DNA from: Adiantum capillus-veneris
Lineage: Eukaryota; Streptophyta; Polypodiopsida; Polypodiales; Pteridaceae
DNA length: 64,000 nucleotides
Direction of reading: 5' to 3'
Assembly (NCBI GenBank): GCA_014529385.2
Contig: CM043947.1
Location: 116,856,087-116,920,086 of the forward strand
Shown here: one piece after another, positions 49,415 to 60,240 of the stretch
Layout of the letters: the number at the start of each line of letters is the position of its first letter
How positions within the stretch are numbered: the stretch's first letter is position 1
The notes under the pieces: generated by a model
What the model saw: only the letters and a program-made list of their open reading frames with translations
What the model was told of the DNA's origin: nothing
Databases searched by the model: none
Position numbers and translations under genes: made by a program

Positions 49415-49481
<67 letters not shown>
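49415..49481. repeat. (AG)n tract at 5' side of inserted LINE-G fragment
   Basis: A 67-bp AG tract followed by LTR B sequence (ggctgcccagtgtccac). Confidence 0.95.
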
Positions 49482-49484
<3 letters not shown>

Positions 49485-50251
49485 TCAGATGGCTGCCCAG
49501 TGTCCACTTTTTAACCTGGCGGCTGATGCATTTTAAAAACAGTATGAATCTGCCCAAAAACAATGCTTTCACAGCACTTCCCAGGCGTCCCTAGATGCAA
49601 TCACTTGCACAATTGTAATGCAGACATAGACTTCCTCGCGGGAAAGCATCTGCTTTCCCGAAAAGCAACCCGCTTTCTTAGAAAGCATCCGTTTTTCCTC
49701 GAAGTTTCCTTTGAACCCATCTTCATTCCAGTGCTAGCTTTTCCTTGTGCACAATTCTAACACAATTCGGAATTTCATCCTGACTATGGATGTTCCCCTT
49801 CCGATGCACCTGTCACCCACCTTGTGACGCATCAGGAATACCCATCACCTAGTCCTTTCCTACCGACCTTACAGCACAATCTCCTTCACGATGCTCTATG
49901 TCACCCATCCTATGACGCATCAAAGATGTCCGTTCCCGGATGGTCGGATACTTCTTTCCGATGCTTCTTGTCACCCATCCGATGTGACGCATCAGAAGTA
50001 CCCATTTCTGGTGGCCTTACAGATATTCCCTTTCACAGTGCTCCGGTCATTACTCTGAATGACGCACTAGGAATGCTATGTACTTGGATGTCTCCTCCAA
50101 TGAGAAAAACCCTCTCACTTAAAATTTCAATAATTCATTTATAATTTATTTTTTCCTGCTGTTCCAAGCGAGAAAACCCTCTCACTTAACATTCTAATAA
50201 TTTATTTAGAATTATTTTTTTGTTGGATAAAGCTAATTTAGCAATACCCTC

Positions 50252-51250
50252 TCCTTGGATCTCAAAGAACATGGGGGGTACAAACTCTGAGCAAGCACGA
50301 ACTGCGATGAGGACCTTCAGTCACATGAAGGCCCACATCCAGCTGGGAGGTGCTGTCTCTAGAGGGGTGAGCCCTCAGCTGGTGCTTTTTTCGTAATGTC
50401 TTGGCACATGCTCTACACCCCTTTGAGGCTTCGTAGCTGGATGCTTTGTGCCGCCTCAGGCAAATCTAAAAAGTGTAGTCAGTCGCCGAGAGTGCGGGTT
50501 GGGCCATTTACAATGGGACCCCAAGAAACATGAGGCCTACTACCAACTAGGTGGCCTCTCTAAGTGCGAACCATGGGGTTCCAAACAAGGGGCTGTCTCT
50601 GGCGCTCCTTCGTGCAAGTGGGCTGGTGCTACTCCAAGCCACCGCTCAGCTGCTCCCAAGAACAAAGCAAGCTTGCAGCAAACCAATCCTCCAGCCTCCT
50701 TCTCAAACCAACTCTGCGCATCACTTGGTGGAAGGGCTCCAAGGGCCTCCTGCATGAGGGACTCAAGCTCAAAGTCGGTGAAGCAACAACTCCCTCCAGG
50801 GCTGGAAGTAGTCCTCTAACAACAAACTTCCCAAGAAGGGCTCTGCTTTGCTGTGCTGAGTCTATAATCCCCAGCCCCCTTTGCCAGGCTACTTTGGCCG
50901 AGCTAACTGGGTGTCGCGCCTTGACCAAAGAAAGTTCCCGATCAGCCTCTCTAACTGGCTGATACAGGAGCTCGAGAAGATCCAGCAAGACATGATGTAC
51001 CACGTAGTAGCCAACAACACCTAGTTGGCCACCACAACTCTGCCTGCCAAAGAGAGCCGTGCCGAACTCCAATGCAGCAACTTCCTCCTAATGGACAGGA
51101 GGAGGGCAGCAGTTTGCTGCTCAGGGGACAAGTCGAGGGCAACCTGACAACCCAAGTAACGAACTGCAGTCCTTGGGGGAATCCATCTAAAGCCCTCACC
51201 TGGAGACCAGTCAGGTGTAGGAGCACTGCCAACCCAGAAAGCAACTATCT
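50252..51250 (-). pseudogene. LINE-C ORF2, region between RT and C-terminal tail
   Basis: The - strand carries stop-rich ORF2 sequence downstream of the RT. It is closely similar to 58950-59900 of the second LINE-C copy. No catalytic motif is expected here. In plant LINE ORF2 proteins this stretch is a poorly conserved connector to the zf-RVT tail. Confidence 0.6.
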
Positions 51251-51254
51251 TCCT

Positions 51255-51926
51255 CTAGTTGATCAGTGCCTCTGATGCACAACAAAACTCCTCAAGAGCC
51301 TGTTCACACCTGTGCAGATTGGCCTCCCGGCCTTGCAAGTACAAGACTAAGTCGTCGGCAAACTCAGCGTCAAGGAGCTCATATGTCCTAATAGGGAGCT
51401 CAAGGCCACACAAGCCAACCTGGTGAGAAGTCAAAAATTTGCTCACCACCTCAACATAGAACAGAAACAGGAAGGGGCCTAGAGGGCAACCCTGTTTGAC
51501 TGAACGCGTGAGCAAGAAGCGTTCCCCTCTTCCCCCTGCCAAGAGCACCCAATTGTGTGCACGACAATAGAGAGCTGACACGCCTCTGATCCAAGCATGT
51601 GAGAAACCCATCTTGCGTAGAGTGCCCTCCAGGAAGGCTCAGTCAACTCTGTCGTAGGCCTTCTCAAAATCGAGGAGGAGTATCACCTGATCCTCTCCTC
51701 GGAGACGCGTGAGGGCAAACGCCCCCCAAAAAGTGAAGATGTTGTCAAGGATACTATGCTCCTTGACAAAACCTATCTGAGTCCCATGTATAATGCTCTC
51801 TAGCAGTGGCTGAATCCTCAAGCTTAGAGCCTTTGCCAGAATTTTGTAGGATGAGTTGAGGATAGTGATGGGTCGCCACTGACGAATCTCATACTGAATT
51901 TCGCTGCAAAGATTTGAACCAATCAA
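51255..51926 (-). pseudogene. LINE-C ORF2 reverse transcriptase
   Basis: Two minus frames (51926-51639 and 51611-51255) give RT blocks in order: WRPITILNSSYKILAKALS, LLLDFEKAYDRVD (motif A Asp), GFSHAWIRGVSALY, RSVKQGCPLGPFLFLFYVE (motif B), and DAEFADDLVLYL (motif C with intact FADD). The catalytic triad looks preserved. A frame break lies between the two segments, and further breaks lie upstream, so the ORF as a whole is dead. Confidence 0.85.
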
Positions 51927-52837
51927 GTCCTAGTACTCCAAGAAAAAGCTGGGAGTCAAACCATCCTCCCCTAGAGACCTACCTCGGAAGAGTGCTCTGA
52001 GGGCCTCATAAAGCTCCTCTAGCTGGAGAGGAAGCTCAAGTTTGTCGCATCTCCTTAGTGACAAGGCAAGGCATCTATGCCCAAACCTGCTCTCTGCATG
52101 CATCTTGACGCTCTGATTGAGGCTCAACTGGCAACAGATCGCGGTAAAAGTCAGTAGCAACTGCACGCATGTCCTCAGGCTCTGAAGCAACTGACCCGTC
52201 GGGTCTCCTCAATTGGCTGATGCTGGTGTGTGCATGGCATGGCCCTACCATCTCAAAAAACTCCCCAGTAAATTTGTCACCCAGCTGGGTCCACTGAGAT
52301 GCCTGCCAATGGAAGGCAAAGTCATGTCACCGCTCCTCAATGCCAGCTAACTCCTATCTAGCCTGCTGCATCTGCTACTCCAAACAAGGACTGTCTGGAT
52401 GTTGCTCTTGCATCATCTGCAAGGAAACAATTCCCCGTTGGAGACGCTTCTCCTCCTTGTTGGCTGCAGCGGAGCGAGCTGTAGACTCCTGGAGGAAGAA
52501 GCGACTAAGCTCAGCTAGTCCAGAGGCCACTTTACCAGTAGGGTTGTCCTGCGTGTCCAAGCACTCTGTCCAAAGTGCCTCCACCCCCTCTCTAAGCTTT
52601 GGATCCAACAAGATCCTCTCAGGGATGCGTAGCATTGCACCCCCCCTCTTGTGTCTGTCTGTCACAGTGAGAATCACTGACGCATGGTCGGAGAAAGTAG
52701 TCCCTACCAGGATGCAAACAGATCCCCCCCGTCATAGATGTGGTCACTGGAGTAGAGGCGATCTATCCGAGACAACCTACTCTGCGGTTAGAGGGAGAGA
52801 AAGACAGATTGTCTAGGGGCCTCACAAAACCTGAATG

Positions 52838-53295
52838 CTACCAAACATCAAAAGCCCTCAAAGTCATACATAGATGCTCCCAAGGTGCCAACTCAGCCCC
52901 GTGCATAGTAGCATGGCCAAGTCCAATCCTATCAGAGGGATCCTCCAGCATGTTGAAGTCTCCCCCAACACACCACTGCTTTGCATGCGGCAAAGACTCT
53001 ATAATATGAGACCAAAACTCTACTCGTGCACTTGCCACATTGGGCGCATATATGTTCAGGAAACCCATGAGGCAACCCTGAACCTGCATAGTAATCCACT
53101 GAGCCTTGCCTGACACAATAATACCTCTGCCCACAATGGTCTGCTGCCATGCGTCCGCAATGCTCATGTAGCAGAAGAATATCAATCTCACCACCCACAA
53201 GGCATTGCTGAAGCTCCTGACGCAACCGACCCCTTTGACGTTGGAACTAGGGTTCTCCTAATCCCTGCACATTCCATGAGACAATCCTCATGGAG
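52838..53295 (-). pseudogene. LINE-C ORF2 APE-type endonuclease
   Basis: The - strand starts at an ATG near 53293 with IVSWNVQGLGEP, then a stop. GEIDILLLHEH follows (where ELQEH-type Glu is expected; the Gln is His here but the Glu is kept), then NIYAPN and CVGGDFNMLEDPSDR in a shifted frame. These are the WN, QE, YAP and GDFN motifs of plant L1 endonucleases. The sequence between 52830 and 51930 encodes the EN-RT linker in broken frames. Confidence 0.75.
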
Positions 53296-53900
53296 TTAGT
53301 GAGAAAAAACAGATGCTGCAGCAAAAGCTTAACTACACCATGAGAAAGCTAGGAAAAAATTATCTTGCTCAAATCGTGCATTCCGTAGGGCGACATCCCT
53401 TGTCCAAGAATCCTCATGTACAAATACATAGGAAGGGGGGCTCTGAGTGTCCACAAACAAGTGCACCACAATGTGCCTGCAACTTGTTGCATCCGGCGGC
53501 GTCACACTAAACTTGGCTAAAGGCCAAAGCGTCTGTACCAGGTCTGTCACCCCCAGGTCCCCTGTGTGGTGTGAGAACTCAATAGTGTGGACATGGAGCT
53601 AGTCTGGAACTGTGTGCAAGGTCCAATCTATATGATCCTTGTCGCACAGCGGAAAGGAGAAACCTACCGCTGTGTCCAGAGCCTCAATGCCTCGGGCTGC
53701 TAGAAGAGGACGTGAACTCGAAAGCAAGCTTCCTCCAGGTTGAGAGAAGGGTCACCAAGGAAGCGTGTGAAGCTGTAGTCGAAGGCGTCCGATCGTTTGC
53801 CAATGTCAAAGCTGGTCAAACAACGAGGGTCTTGCAAAAGGAGAGGTATGGACCAAAAGTGGCGTCCTCAGGTGGGGCTGTCCCTCTTGAGCCATGCGAT

Positions 53901-55072
53901 TCATAGCGAAAGCACTATCGAGAGATCGTCTCGCTGCTGATGTGTGTCCAGTCCTCTGCGTGTGCAGAGGAGCGTGGGATGGGTTGGGAAATGAGGCTGA
54001 GGGCCCCACCGGGGAGAGAGGAGGAGCGGGAGGAGGGGGTGGGGGAGGCGGCACGAAGGAGTCTGAAGGTGGAGGGGGGGGAGGAGGTGGAGTTGAGGTG
54101 GAGGGGGCCTCCTCAGGTGGTTCCTAGTGGACGGGGTCCAAACGGTTCCCTGTTGGAACCCAATGCTGTGGAGCTGCAAGAGGTCGGCCAACAGGGGGGG
54201 CAATGTGGCGAGCCCATCCCTGTCGACGGCGGCCGGGCACCTGCTGCCAGTCATTACTTGGCCGATCGCTGGCCTTTGTCGAGGTACTAGCCTGTGTGTC
54301 CTGGGTATCTGTGTGCTGAGCATGCTCATTCTTGGGAGGTTGCGCATGGCCTTCGCTAAGTGGCCCATCTGCCTACAAATGAAGCACTGGTTTGGGAGTC
54401 CGAATACTCCACCCTCTGGCGTAACCATCCCCCGTTCACCCCAGGTAGAAGGACCACCTTCGAGAGAGAGTGAGTCACGAACCAGAACGCGAACTGAAGG
54501 CACACCGACAACCTTGGATGCAACTGAAGCTTCCGTGGCCGAGGTCTCCAAGACTGTCCCAATCTCGGAACCAATCTTGGAAAGAAGCGGTAAGTATTTC
54601 AATCTGCTTCCCTTGCCTCAGGCCGGGGAAGTAGATTGAAATAGGCAAGTCTGCCTCCTTTACAAGAACATCCGATGTAGGATCGAACCCATGGCGCCAG
54701 TGTTGGAAGTGAGCTTTGACCGCTCTGATGGCCAACGGAGGGCCAACGGGGCCAACGAGCTCATCAAGATGACCTTGGCCGCCATCTCGGGAGTCTCGAA
54801 CTCTATCTGATAGTATCCCCGCCCAAGGAGCTGTATGTCAATGATCTTCCTCACCGTTGCTAGAAGACGGGCCCGCAGAAGGTCGCGTACCTCTCCTCGA
54901 TTGGACGGCTGCCAATAATCTTGGAGATGACAGAGGTGGCCTGAAGGCGCTCCACCTCTGTTGCGAGGCTCGCTTGCTCTTTTGGCGACAAAGCAAGTCG
55001 GATGGTGTGCTTGGGAGGGTCGGGCAAGGGGGCTTCATCTGAGTCCCTCTGTGGTGGAGCACGAGCATCCAT
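53901..55072 (-). pseudogene. LINE-C ORF1 (DUF4283-like plus zinc knuckle)
   Basis: The - strand, from MDARAPPQRDSDEAPLPDPP (55072) through frames ending at 54860, 54660, 54475 and 53901. It has the plant LINE ORF1 pattern: a FCGPVF-type segment, LLGRGYYQIEF, a W..GF.P...V.V..LP-like segment (HWRHGFDPTSDVLVKEADLP), an IGxxL...T segment (KIGSEIGTVLETSATEAS), RVLV, then CFICRQMGHLAKA. In that knuckle the last Cys of CCHC is Ala. A Pro-rich region follows. At least three frame changes are needed. Confidence 0.65.
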
Positions 55073-55237
55073 TTGTCTCTGCTACTGCTGGCGGGCACGG
55101 TGTTGGTGCGACCTTTGTTGTTGCAAACCCTTGCTCTAAAGGGAATCCAAACCTGGACAACAGAGGTCGGCACAATTAAGAAGGGTGGGGAGAGAGGACG
55201 ATGCGAGGGGGCAGGGCAGGGGGGCGTGAGCAGGAGG

Positions 55238-55261
55238 GAGGGGGGGGGGGGGGGGGGGGGT
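55238..55261. repeat. poly-G run near LINE-C 5' end
   Basis: About 24 consecutive G. Several similar C or G runs occur at equivalent-looking GC-rich spots in this window (26242, 44345, 47548, 60394, 61936). Their lengths should be treated as uncertain. Confidence 0.9.
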
Positions 55262-55330
55262 GGTTTGTTAGGCGGGGAGAGCAGAGCAGCGAGCGGTATC
55301 CTCGTATTTTCAACAATGGACACCTAGGTT

Positions 55331-56057
55331 CAATCATTCAGTATAGTCATCTCATTTAGTCCAGAACTCTTGATGCACCTAGATCTCTGTGTAGTCATCT
55401 CATCCTTTCGGAACTATTGGTGCACTAACATCAGTATCCAGTCATCTGATCCGAATAGAAATCTTGATGCACTAGAATCACATTCTCTTAGCCATCATAT
55501 CATCTCACTGATCTTTAACAGATGTCTAGATGCACTTATCTCCAACAAATGTCTAGATGCACTAAGTTCATTAGATCATTCATCAAACAAAATGCTGCAG
55601 ACATTTTATCTCTCTGCACCTTACTCTAACAATACATACATAAAAGAGCACATTTAATCAGTTCAATCTAGGAAATTTCCAATTCAATGTAGATATTTTC
55701 ATAAAGTCATTGGTAGAATACCGTCAGACCGTCTGCATCTCTAAAATCTTGAGGAGAAATTAATGAATTCATTCAATCTAGGCAACGTGTAACAAGGGAG
55801 TGGAGTGGCTCCCCCCTTGTGCAACACGCAGTGCATGATATTCAACCCGTTGATTTGATGTGCTCTTAAGGAATAGACTATGCTAGAAATCGAAAAACCT
55901 AAAGGTACAACTCAAAATTGAAGTTCCCCATCCACTTTACATCGAGAGCCAGAAAAATCCTTCCCTTGACCAAATTATCGGTGGACCTAGCATACCTTTC
56001 TTCTTCTGTTTCTTGTGCCTTGGGACTTGTTGGTCACGATCCTGGCCTCCCCTGTCC
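55331..56057. other. intron 1, degenerate short repeats and unassigned sequence
   Basis: Between 55340 and 55570 the phrase (c)ttgatgcac(t)...gtcatct recurs at irregular 27-63 bp intervals (anchors about 55372, 55419, 55466, 55529, 55556). The rest is unassigned and non-coding. Confidence 0.4.
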
Positions 56058-56200
56058 GATGGGTCCCCAACCAACCGTCTCAAGGGCCCCCCACACCGTT
56101 GCCGATGTGATATTTGCTTTAGATTGCGTAAATGGAATGTACACACATGTAATACCTCAAGTGCAGACTCTACTGACTCGAATGGAGAATGTCGCCTTGG
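56058..56200 (+). repeat. dispersed repeat, copy 2
   Basis: Match to 30651-30790 (see that entry). Here it directly precedes the gypsy-type gag frame, so it might be the 3' part of that element's 5' LTR or leader. A weak primer-binding-site-like ttggtatgaac lies at about 56193-56203. Confidence 0.6.
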
Positions 56201-57051
56201 TATGAACTAGATATTGAAAGGCTTGAAGCACTCTTGGAAGAAGAGGAAATCGGTGGATCTCCCGGTTATTTGGGTCGGAAGTCGAGTTTTGAGGTGGCAA
56301 GCAGATCCAAGAAGCGTGCTCGCTCAGATTTTTCTTCATCTTCAGAGAGTTTCAACAGGCCACCGTCCTCTAGTTCCGGAGAGGATGAGAAAAGGCGGAA
56401 GAAGCAAAGAAAAAGCAAGAAAGGCAGATTTTTGAAAAAGTCTAGAAGGCATGGAAGGCCATCTAGCAGTTCAGAGGAGGAGAGCTCGTCCTCTTCTGAC
56501 AGTGACCAGATAAGCAAGAAGATTAAGGAGTTCAAGGAAGGGGGACAAGCTGTCAGGTTTGAGACGTTTTCAGGCTACCAGGACACCCACGAGTTCTTGA
56601 GTTTGTACAACAGTTTGACATCGCCTTCTTTGGAGGTCTGTTCGCAGAACACTCCAAGGTACAAAGGGCGACATCTTACTTGAAAGGAACTGCACAGACA
56701 TGGTGGCCTACTCGGTTGTTACGCAAAGAAGCACCTACGACCTTAAAATTCAAGAAAATTTTCACGTCAACTTGGATATCATGGGAATATGAAAGAGATG
56801 TCATCACAGCTGGGCATCATTTGAGAATGACCAAGAAAGATACATTGGACGACTACTGCCAGAGGTTTTGGGATACTTATTTGCCAGTGTCTTCGTTTCG
56901 GAAGATTACTTTGAGAGACCAAATTGAGCGGTTTTGCTGTGGTTTGCCAAAAGAGATTCGAGAGTATTGTCTAAACACCAGAAGTTTGACTCTATTCAGA
57001 GACTTATGGGACATGCTAAGCAAGTATTTGGAGTGCATGCCTGCTCATTGA
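56189..57051 (+). pseudogene. Ty3/gypsy-type gag (frameshifted)
   Basis: The frame from 56189 encodes a Ser- and Lys-rich, disordered N-terminus (polar runs such as SSSSEEESSSSSDSD) and then GGQAVRFETFSGYQDTHEFL. A one-base shift near 56602 leads into the second frame (56680-57051) with LKGTAQTWW, a W..(x)F tract, MTKKDTLDDYCQRFWDTYL, RFCCGLPKEIREYCL and a terminal helix. This is the retrotransposon gag capsid pattern (LxGxAxxWW; Y..F; GL...I). No CCHC knuckle, protease or RT follows. The next 400 bp are acidic Glu/Ser-rich scraps (57284-57472). Confidence 0.8.
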
Positions 57052-57474
57052 CTTATCCTATAGAAAAGATAGTATCCACCTCAACAGGGCAAGAGTCTTC
57101 CAGTGAAGAGAATGAATCAAGGGAACTAGATGACAACTCATGACAGGATTTTGGATCAGTAAGAGAATCAAACGGTAGCACATCCGAGGGTTCCGACGAA
57201 CTAAGGAAACCAGATGTAAGTTTATCAGAGGATTTCGGAGAAGAAAGGGGATCAGATGATAGTGCGTCTCAGGGTTCCGATGATTGATAATAATGTGCCA
57301 ATGGACAGGGGAGGCTAGTGAAGCTACCCACAAGTCCCAGGGCACAAGGAAAGAAAGGAAAACAGAATCAGCCAGTAGATCAGAGAATTTCCCAGATCTA
57401 GATGAGGTGCCAGTGGAAAGGGAGCTTGAGGAGCAACCTAAAGTGGAAGAGATCGAGGAGATTTTCGATTGAAT

Positions 57475-58244
57475 CTGGTGCAGGCGGGACTGCACAAGAA
57501 AGGAGTTACTCCGCTCCTTTGTCACAGATTACCTAGATGGAATAAAGTCACTGACTTCCTTTGGATTTCAGGGATATTGATGGGGCTGATAGTATTCTGC
57601 TAATTGTTTTTATGAAAGAAGTACTTCGAAGTGGGAATTCCTGAAATGAATCTGTTATATGTGCTCTCTCATGTGAGTAGTGTGCATATTTGAAAGACGA
57701 AATGACTGCAACATTTTGGTGTTCTTCTCCGGAGAGATAACATGGACAAGATAGTAACAAGATGTAGTCAATCAAGACATCTACGAGAGATTAGTGACAG
57801 ATCTAGATGTGATTGCTAAATGCGTTACAATAGATCATCCAAGATCTCGACGGGGATAGTGATGTGAATGTTTAGTGTGAACTAAGTGTGTAATTTGTGA
57901 ACTGCATGCTATGTGGATGTCCTGTCTTGTGGGGATGGGCTTGGGCATGGTTTACTTGATTGAAATGTGAAATGAAAAGATATGAACCTGATAGTACCTT
58001 GATTTAGTAGATCAAGACATCCGTGAAAAGATCAGTGACAGATCTGGATGTCATTATGGTTACAATGATCAGGATTTGTATCTGAGACCCTCGACAAAAT
58101 GTGATTAATCAGTGGTTGATGTCTTTGTAGAAGTGTTGGATTGGTGGAGTCTGGTGCATGAGTACATAGAGTCAGTGTCTACTGAAGAAAGTTTTTGTGC
58201 TTTGGCTGTTTTTGCAGGCGTAATCGAGGGCGATAACAATTCTT
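57475..58244 (+). other. gypsy-type element internal remnant
   Basis: No domain recognised. Sequence such as gatcaagacatc(c/t)(a/g)(c/t)ga-agat(t/c)a(g)tgacagatct(g/a)gatgt recurs at about 57772-57812 and 58010-58052, a short direct duplication about 240 bp apart. Confidence 0.4.
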
Positions 58245-58560
58245 TCAAGAGGGGGAAATGTCACAAAGTGATGACGTGACAAGGCCAACGGGAGGAGAAA
58301 TGGTCAAGTGGACGAGAGACATTGAACGAACTAACTTGAATAATGAAACTCAGTACGTTGAACTTTGTGTTGATGTATGCTCATGTGTGTGTGTGCGCGT
58401 GTGGTGTGTGTTGTATTTGGGAGCATATGTTAGTACCTAGTTCTATACCCACTATTGGGCACTGGCGACGTTAGTGGGGATGTCGTGGTATTTAGTCAAT
58501 ACTATGCATGCTGGAGCTGATGGTTATATTGTCTTGTGGGTGACTACCATGGGTCTATAC
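58245..58560 (+). mobile_element. polypurine tract and 3' LTR start of the gypsy-type element
   Basis: caagagggggaaa at about 58246-58258 is followed by TGTCACAAAGTGATGACG, a standard polypurine-tract/TG junction. The LTR-like sequence continues to about 58560, where LINE-C fragment sequence begins. No second copy is seen, so the LTR end is undefined. The gag remnant upstream is in the same orientation. Confidence 0.5.
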
Positions 58561-60240
58561 CTTGCACTTTCCTTTAAGGGTGAAGAATCCTGACAATAAC
58601 TCGACTGTGAGACCCTCCTCCTGCTAGTGAAGTGCTGCAGCAGGACGAGCCTCTCTCCGTGCTTCCGGTATGTGATGCCCCAAGCGAGTTGTGTATTTGA
58701 AAAAGGGAGTCCCTTGGTGATTGTTTGAAGAGAAAGGATCCCGCCTGAACCATTCTCCGGGGTCCCACTGCACCCGTACCAAAGGGCGGCTCTCCCAAGC
58801 CCAAAGCCGCCAGTGGCCTGTCTCAAGATCTGCTTGGTTAGGATCTACGACACAAGTCCTCCCACAAATGCCCACAGCTCGGATCCTCTGAAAACAGCAC
58901 TTTGCAACTTGTGGAGCCTCTACTGAGACTGTGTGAAGGCGACCCTCTCCCTGAACCTCAAAGAACATGTTGGGTACTGACTCCGAGCAAGCTCGAACTG
59001 TAATGAGGACCTCCGGCCGCGTGAAGGTCCCCATCCATCTGGGAATTGCCTCTGCTAGGGGGTAAGCCACTCGGTTGGTACAGCCTTTGTAATATCTTGA
59101 CACTTGCTCTGCACCCCCCTCTTGCCTCATAGCTGAATGCTCTAGAGCTCCTCAAGAAGGCTTGAAAACTGTAGCCGTCGCCCAGAGTACGGGTTGGACC
59201 CTCTTCCACGGAATCCGAGGAAACATGAGGCCTGCTACCAACCAGGTGGCCTCTATGTGTGCCAACCATGGGGTTCCAAACAAGAGGCTGCCTCACGCAC
59301 TCCTTCGTGCAAGTGGGCTGATGCTGCTCCATGCCACTCCTCAACTGCTATCAGGTCCTAAGCAAGCTCGCAGCAAATCGGTCCTCCAACCTCCTGCTCA
59401 AACCAACTCTGCGCATCTCTGTAAAAATCCACCTGGTGGACAGGCTCCAAGGGCCGCCCACAGGAGGGACTCGAGCTCAAATCTGGTGAAGCAACTCCTC
59501 CTTCCAGGGCTCCTCCCCTGGAAGCAATCCTTTGATCACAAGCTTCCCAAGGAGGGCTCTGCTTTGCTGCGGTGGGTCGATGATCCCCAGCTCCCCCTAA
59601 GAACATGGTAAGGTGATGACCTGCCAGGCCACTTTGGCCCGGGCTAACTGGGTGTCTCGCCCTGACCATAGAAAATTCCTGATTAGCCTCTCCAATTGGC
59701 TGATGCAGGAGCTCGAGAAGATCAACAAGACGTGATGTACCACATAGTAGCCAACAACACCTGATTAGCCACTCCAACTCTGCCCGCCAAAGAGAGCCGA
59801 GCCAAACTCCAATGAAGCAGTTTCCTCCTAATGGACAGGAGGAGGGGAGCTGTCTGCTGCTCTAGGGACAAATCCAAGCCAACCTAACAACCTAGATAGC
59901 GTACAGAAGTCCCTGGGGGCATCCGCCTGAAGCCCTCACCCGTCGACCAATCATGCGTAGGAGCACTGCCAACCGAGACAGCCACTGTCTTCCTCCAGTT
60001 GATCAGTGCTCCTGATGCACAACAAAACACCTCAAGAGCCTGCTGATACGTGTGCAAATTGGCCTCATGGCCCTCCAAGTACATGGCTGAGTCGTCAGCA
60101 AACTCAGCGTCAAGTATCTCATCTCCCCTAATAGGGAGCTCTAAACCACGCAAGCCAAGCTCCTGTGAAGTCAAAAATCTGCATCCATGAGAGGAGGGGG
60201 GGACTCTAGCAGTGAGAGCATGCCGTATGCAAAATTGCTC
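58561..60240 (-). mobile_element. LINE-C, second copy (internal fragment)
   Basis: Minus-strand fragment running from the RT motif C region (LDAEFADDSAMYLEGHEAN, about 60110-60060) down to the ORF2 C-terminal connector. It matches 51440-50252, 38618-38515 and 34150-33870 of the split LINE-C in one uninterrupted run. It therefore serves as the 'empty site' reference for the A2 and B insertions. It is 5'-truncated near 60240 and lacks the 3' end. Motif C retains ADD. Confidence 0.85.

Larger units (their letters stand above)
38619..50246 (-). mobile_element. LTR retrotransposon B (gag-only, nested)
   Basis: Minus-strand element with long LTRs. One is 38619-40516 (1.9 kb). The other is 43313-50246, enlarged by the nested A1 element and a LINE-G fragment. 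The target duplication CCCTC occurs at 38614-38618 and 50247-50251. The primer binding site is at 43300-43311, and a polypurine tract (agtgagaggga on -) lies at 40517-40528. The internal region (40517-43312) retains part of a Ty3-type gag near the primer binding site but no recognisable RT or integrase. The 38619 LTR lacks about 138 bp present in the other LTR at about 48620-48757. Confidence 0.9.
43313..50246 (-). repeat. second LTR of element B, split by A1 and LINE-G
   Basis: Pieces 43313-43972, 48375-48907 and 49415-50246 align in order with 38619-40516. The insertions are A1 (43973-48369, plus duplicated CAAAA) and the LINE-G fragment (48908-49414) in the GA tract. The outer end reads AATTTAGCAATA instead of AATTTAGCGACA, so the terminal CA is mutated. 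Confidence 0.88.
32933..55319 (-). mobile_element. LINE-C: full-length L1-type LINE, split by later insertions
   Basis: Minus-strand LINE with its 5' end near 55319 and its poly(A) visible as nine T at 32933-32941. Both outer edges carry ACACCTAGG (32924-32932 and 55320-55328), a 9-bp target-site duplication that may extend to 11 bp. Its sequence lies in three pieces: 32933-34150, 38515-38618 and 50252-55319. The pieces join seamlessly when LTR elements A2 and B are removed with one copy of their duplications. The intact order is confirmed by the partial copy at 58561-60240, which has no interruption at either point. Net length is about 6.4 kb. ORF1 and ORF2 are both broken. Confidence 0.9.

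Noticed and set aside
34151-50246. One large autonomous LTR element spanning both A and B
   Set aside because: Three separate target duplications (CAAGT, CCCTC, CAAAA) and three primer binding sites show independent elements in different orientations.
53940-54639. Plus-strand frames rich in Gly/Glu
   Set aside because: They are antisense shadows of the Pro-rich LINE-C ORF1, whose minus-strand reading has the zinc knuckle and DUF4283-like blocks.
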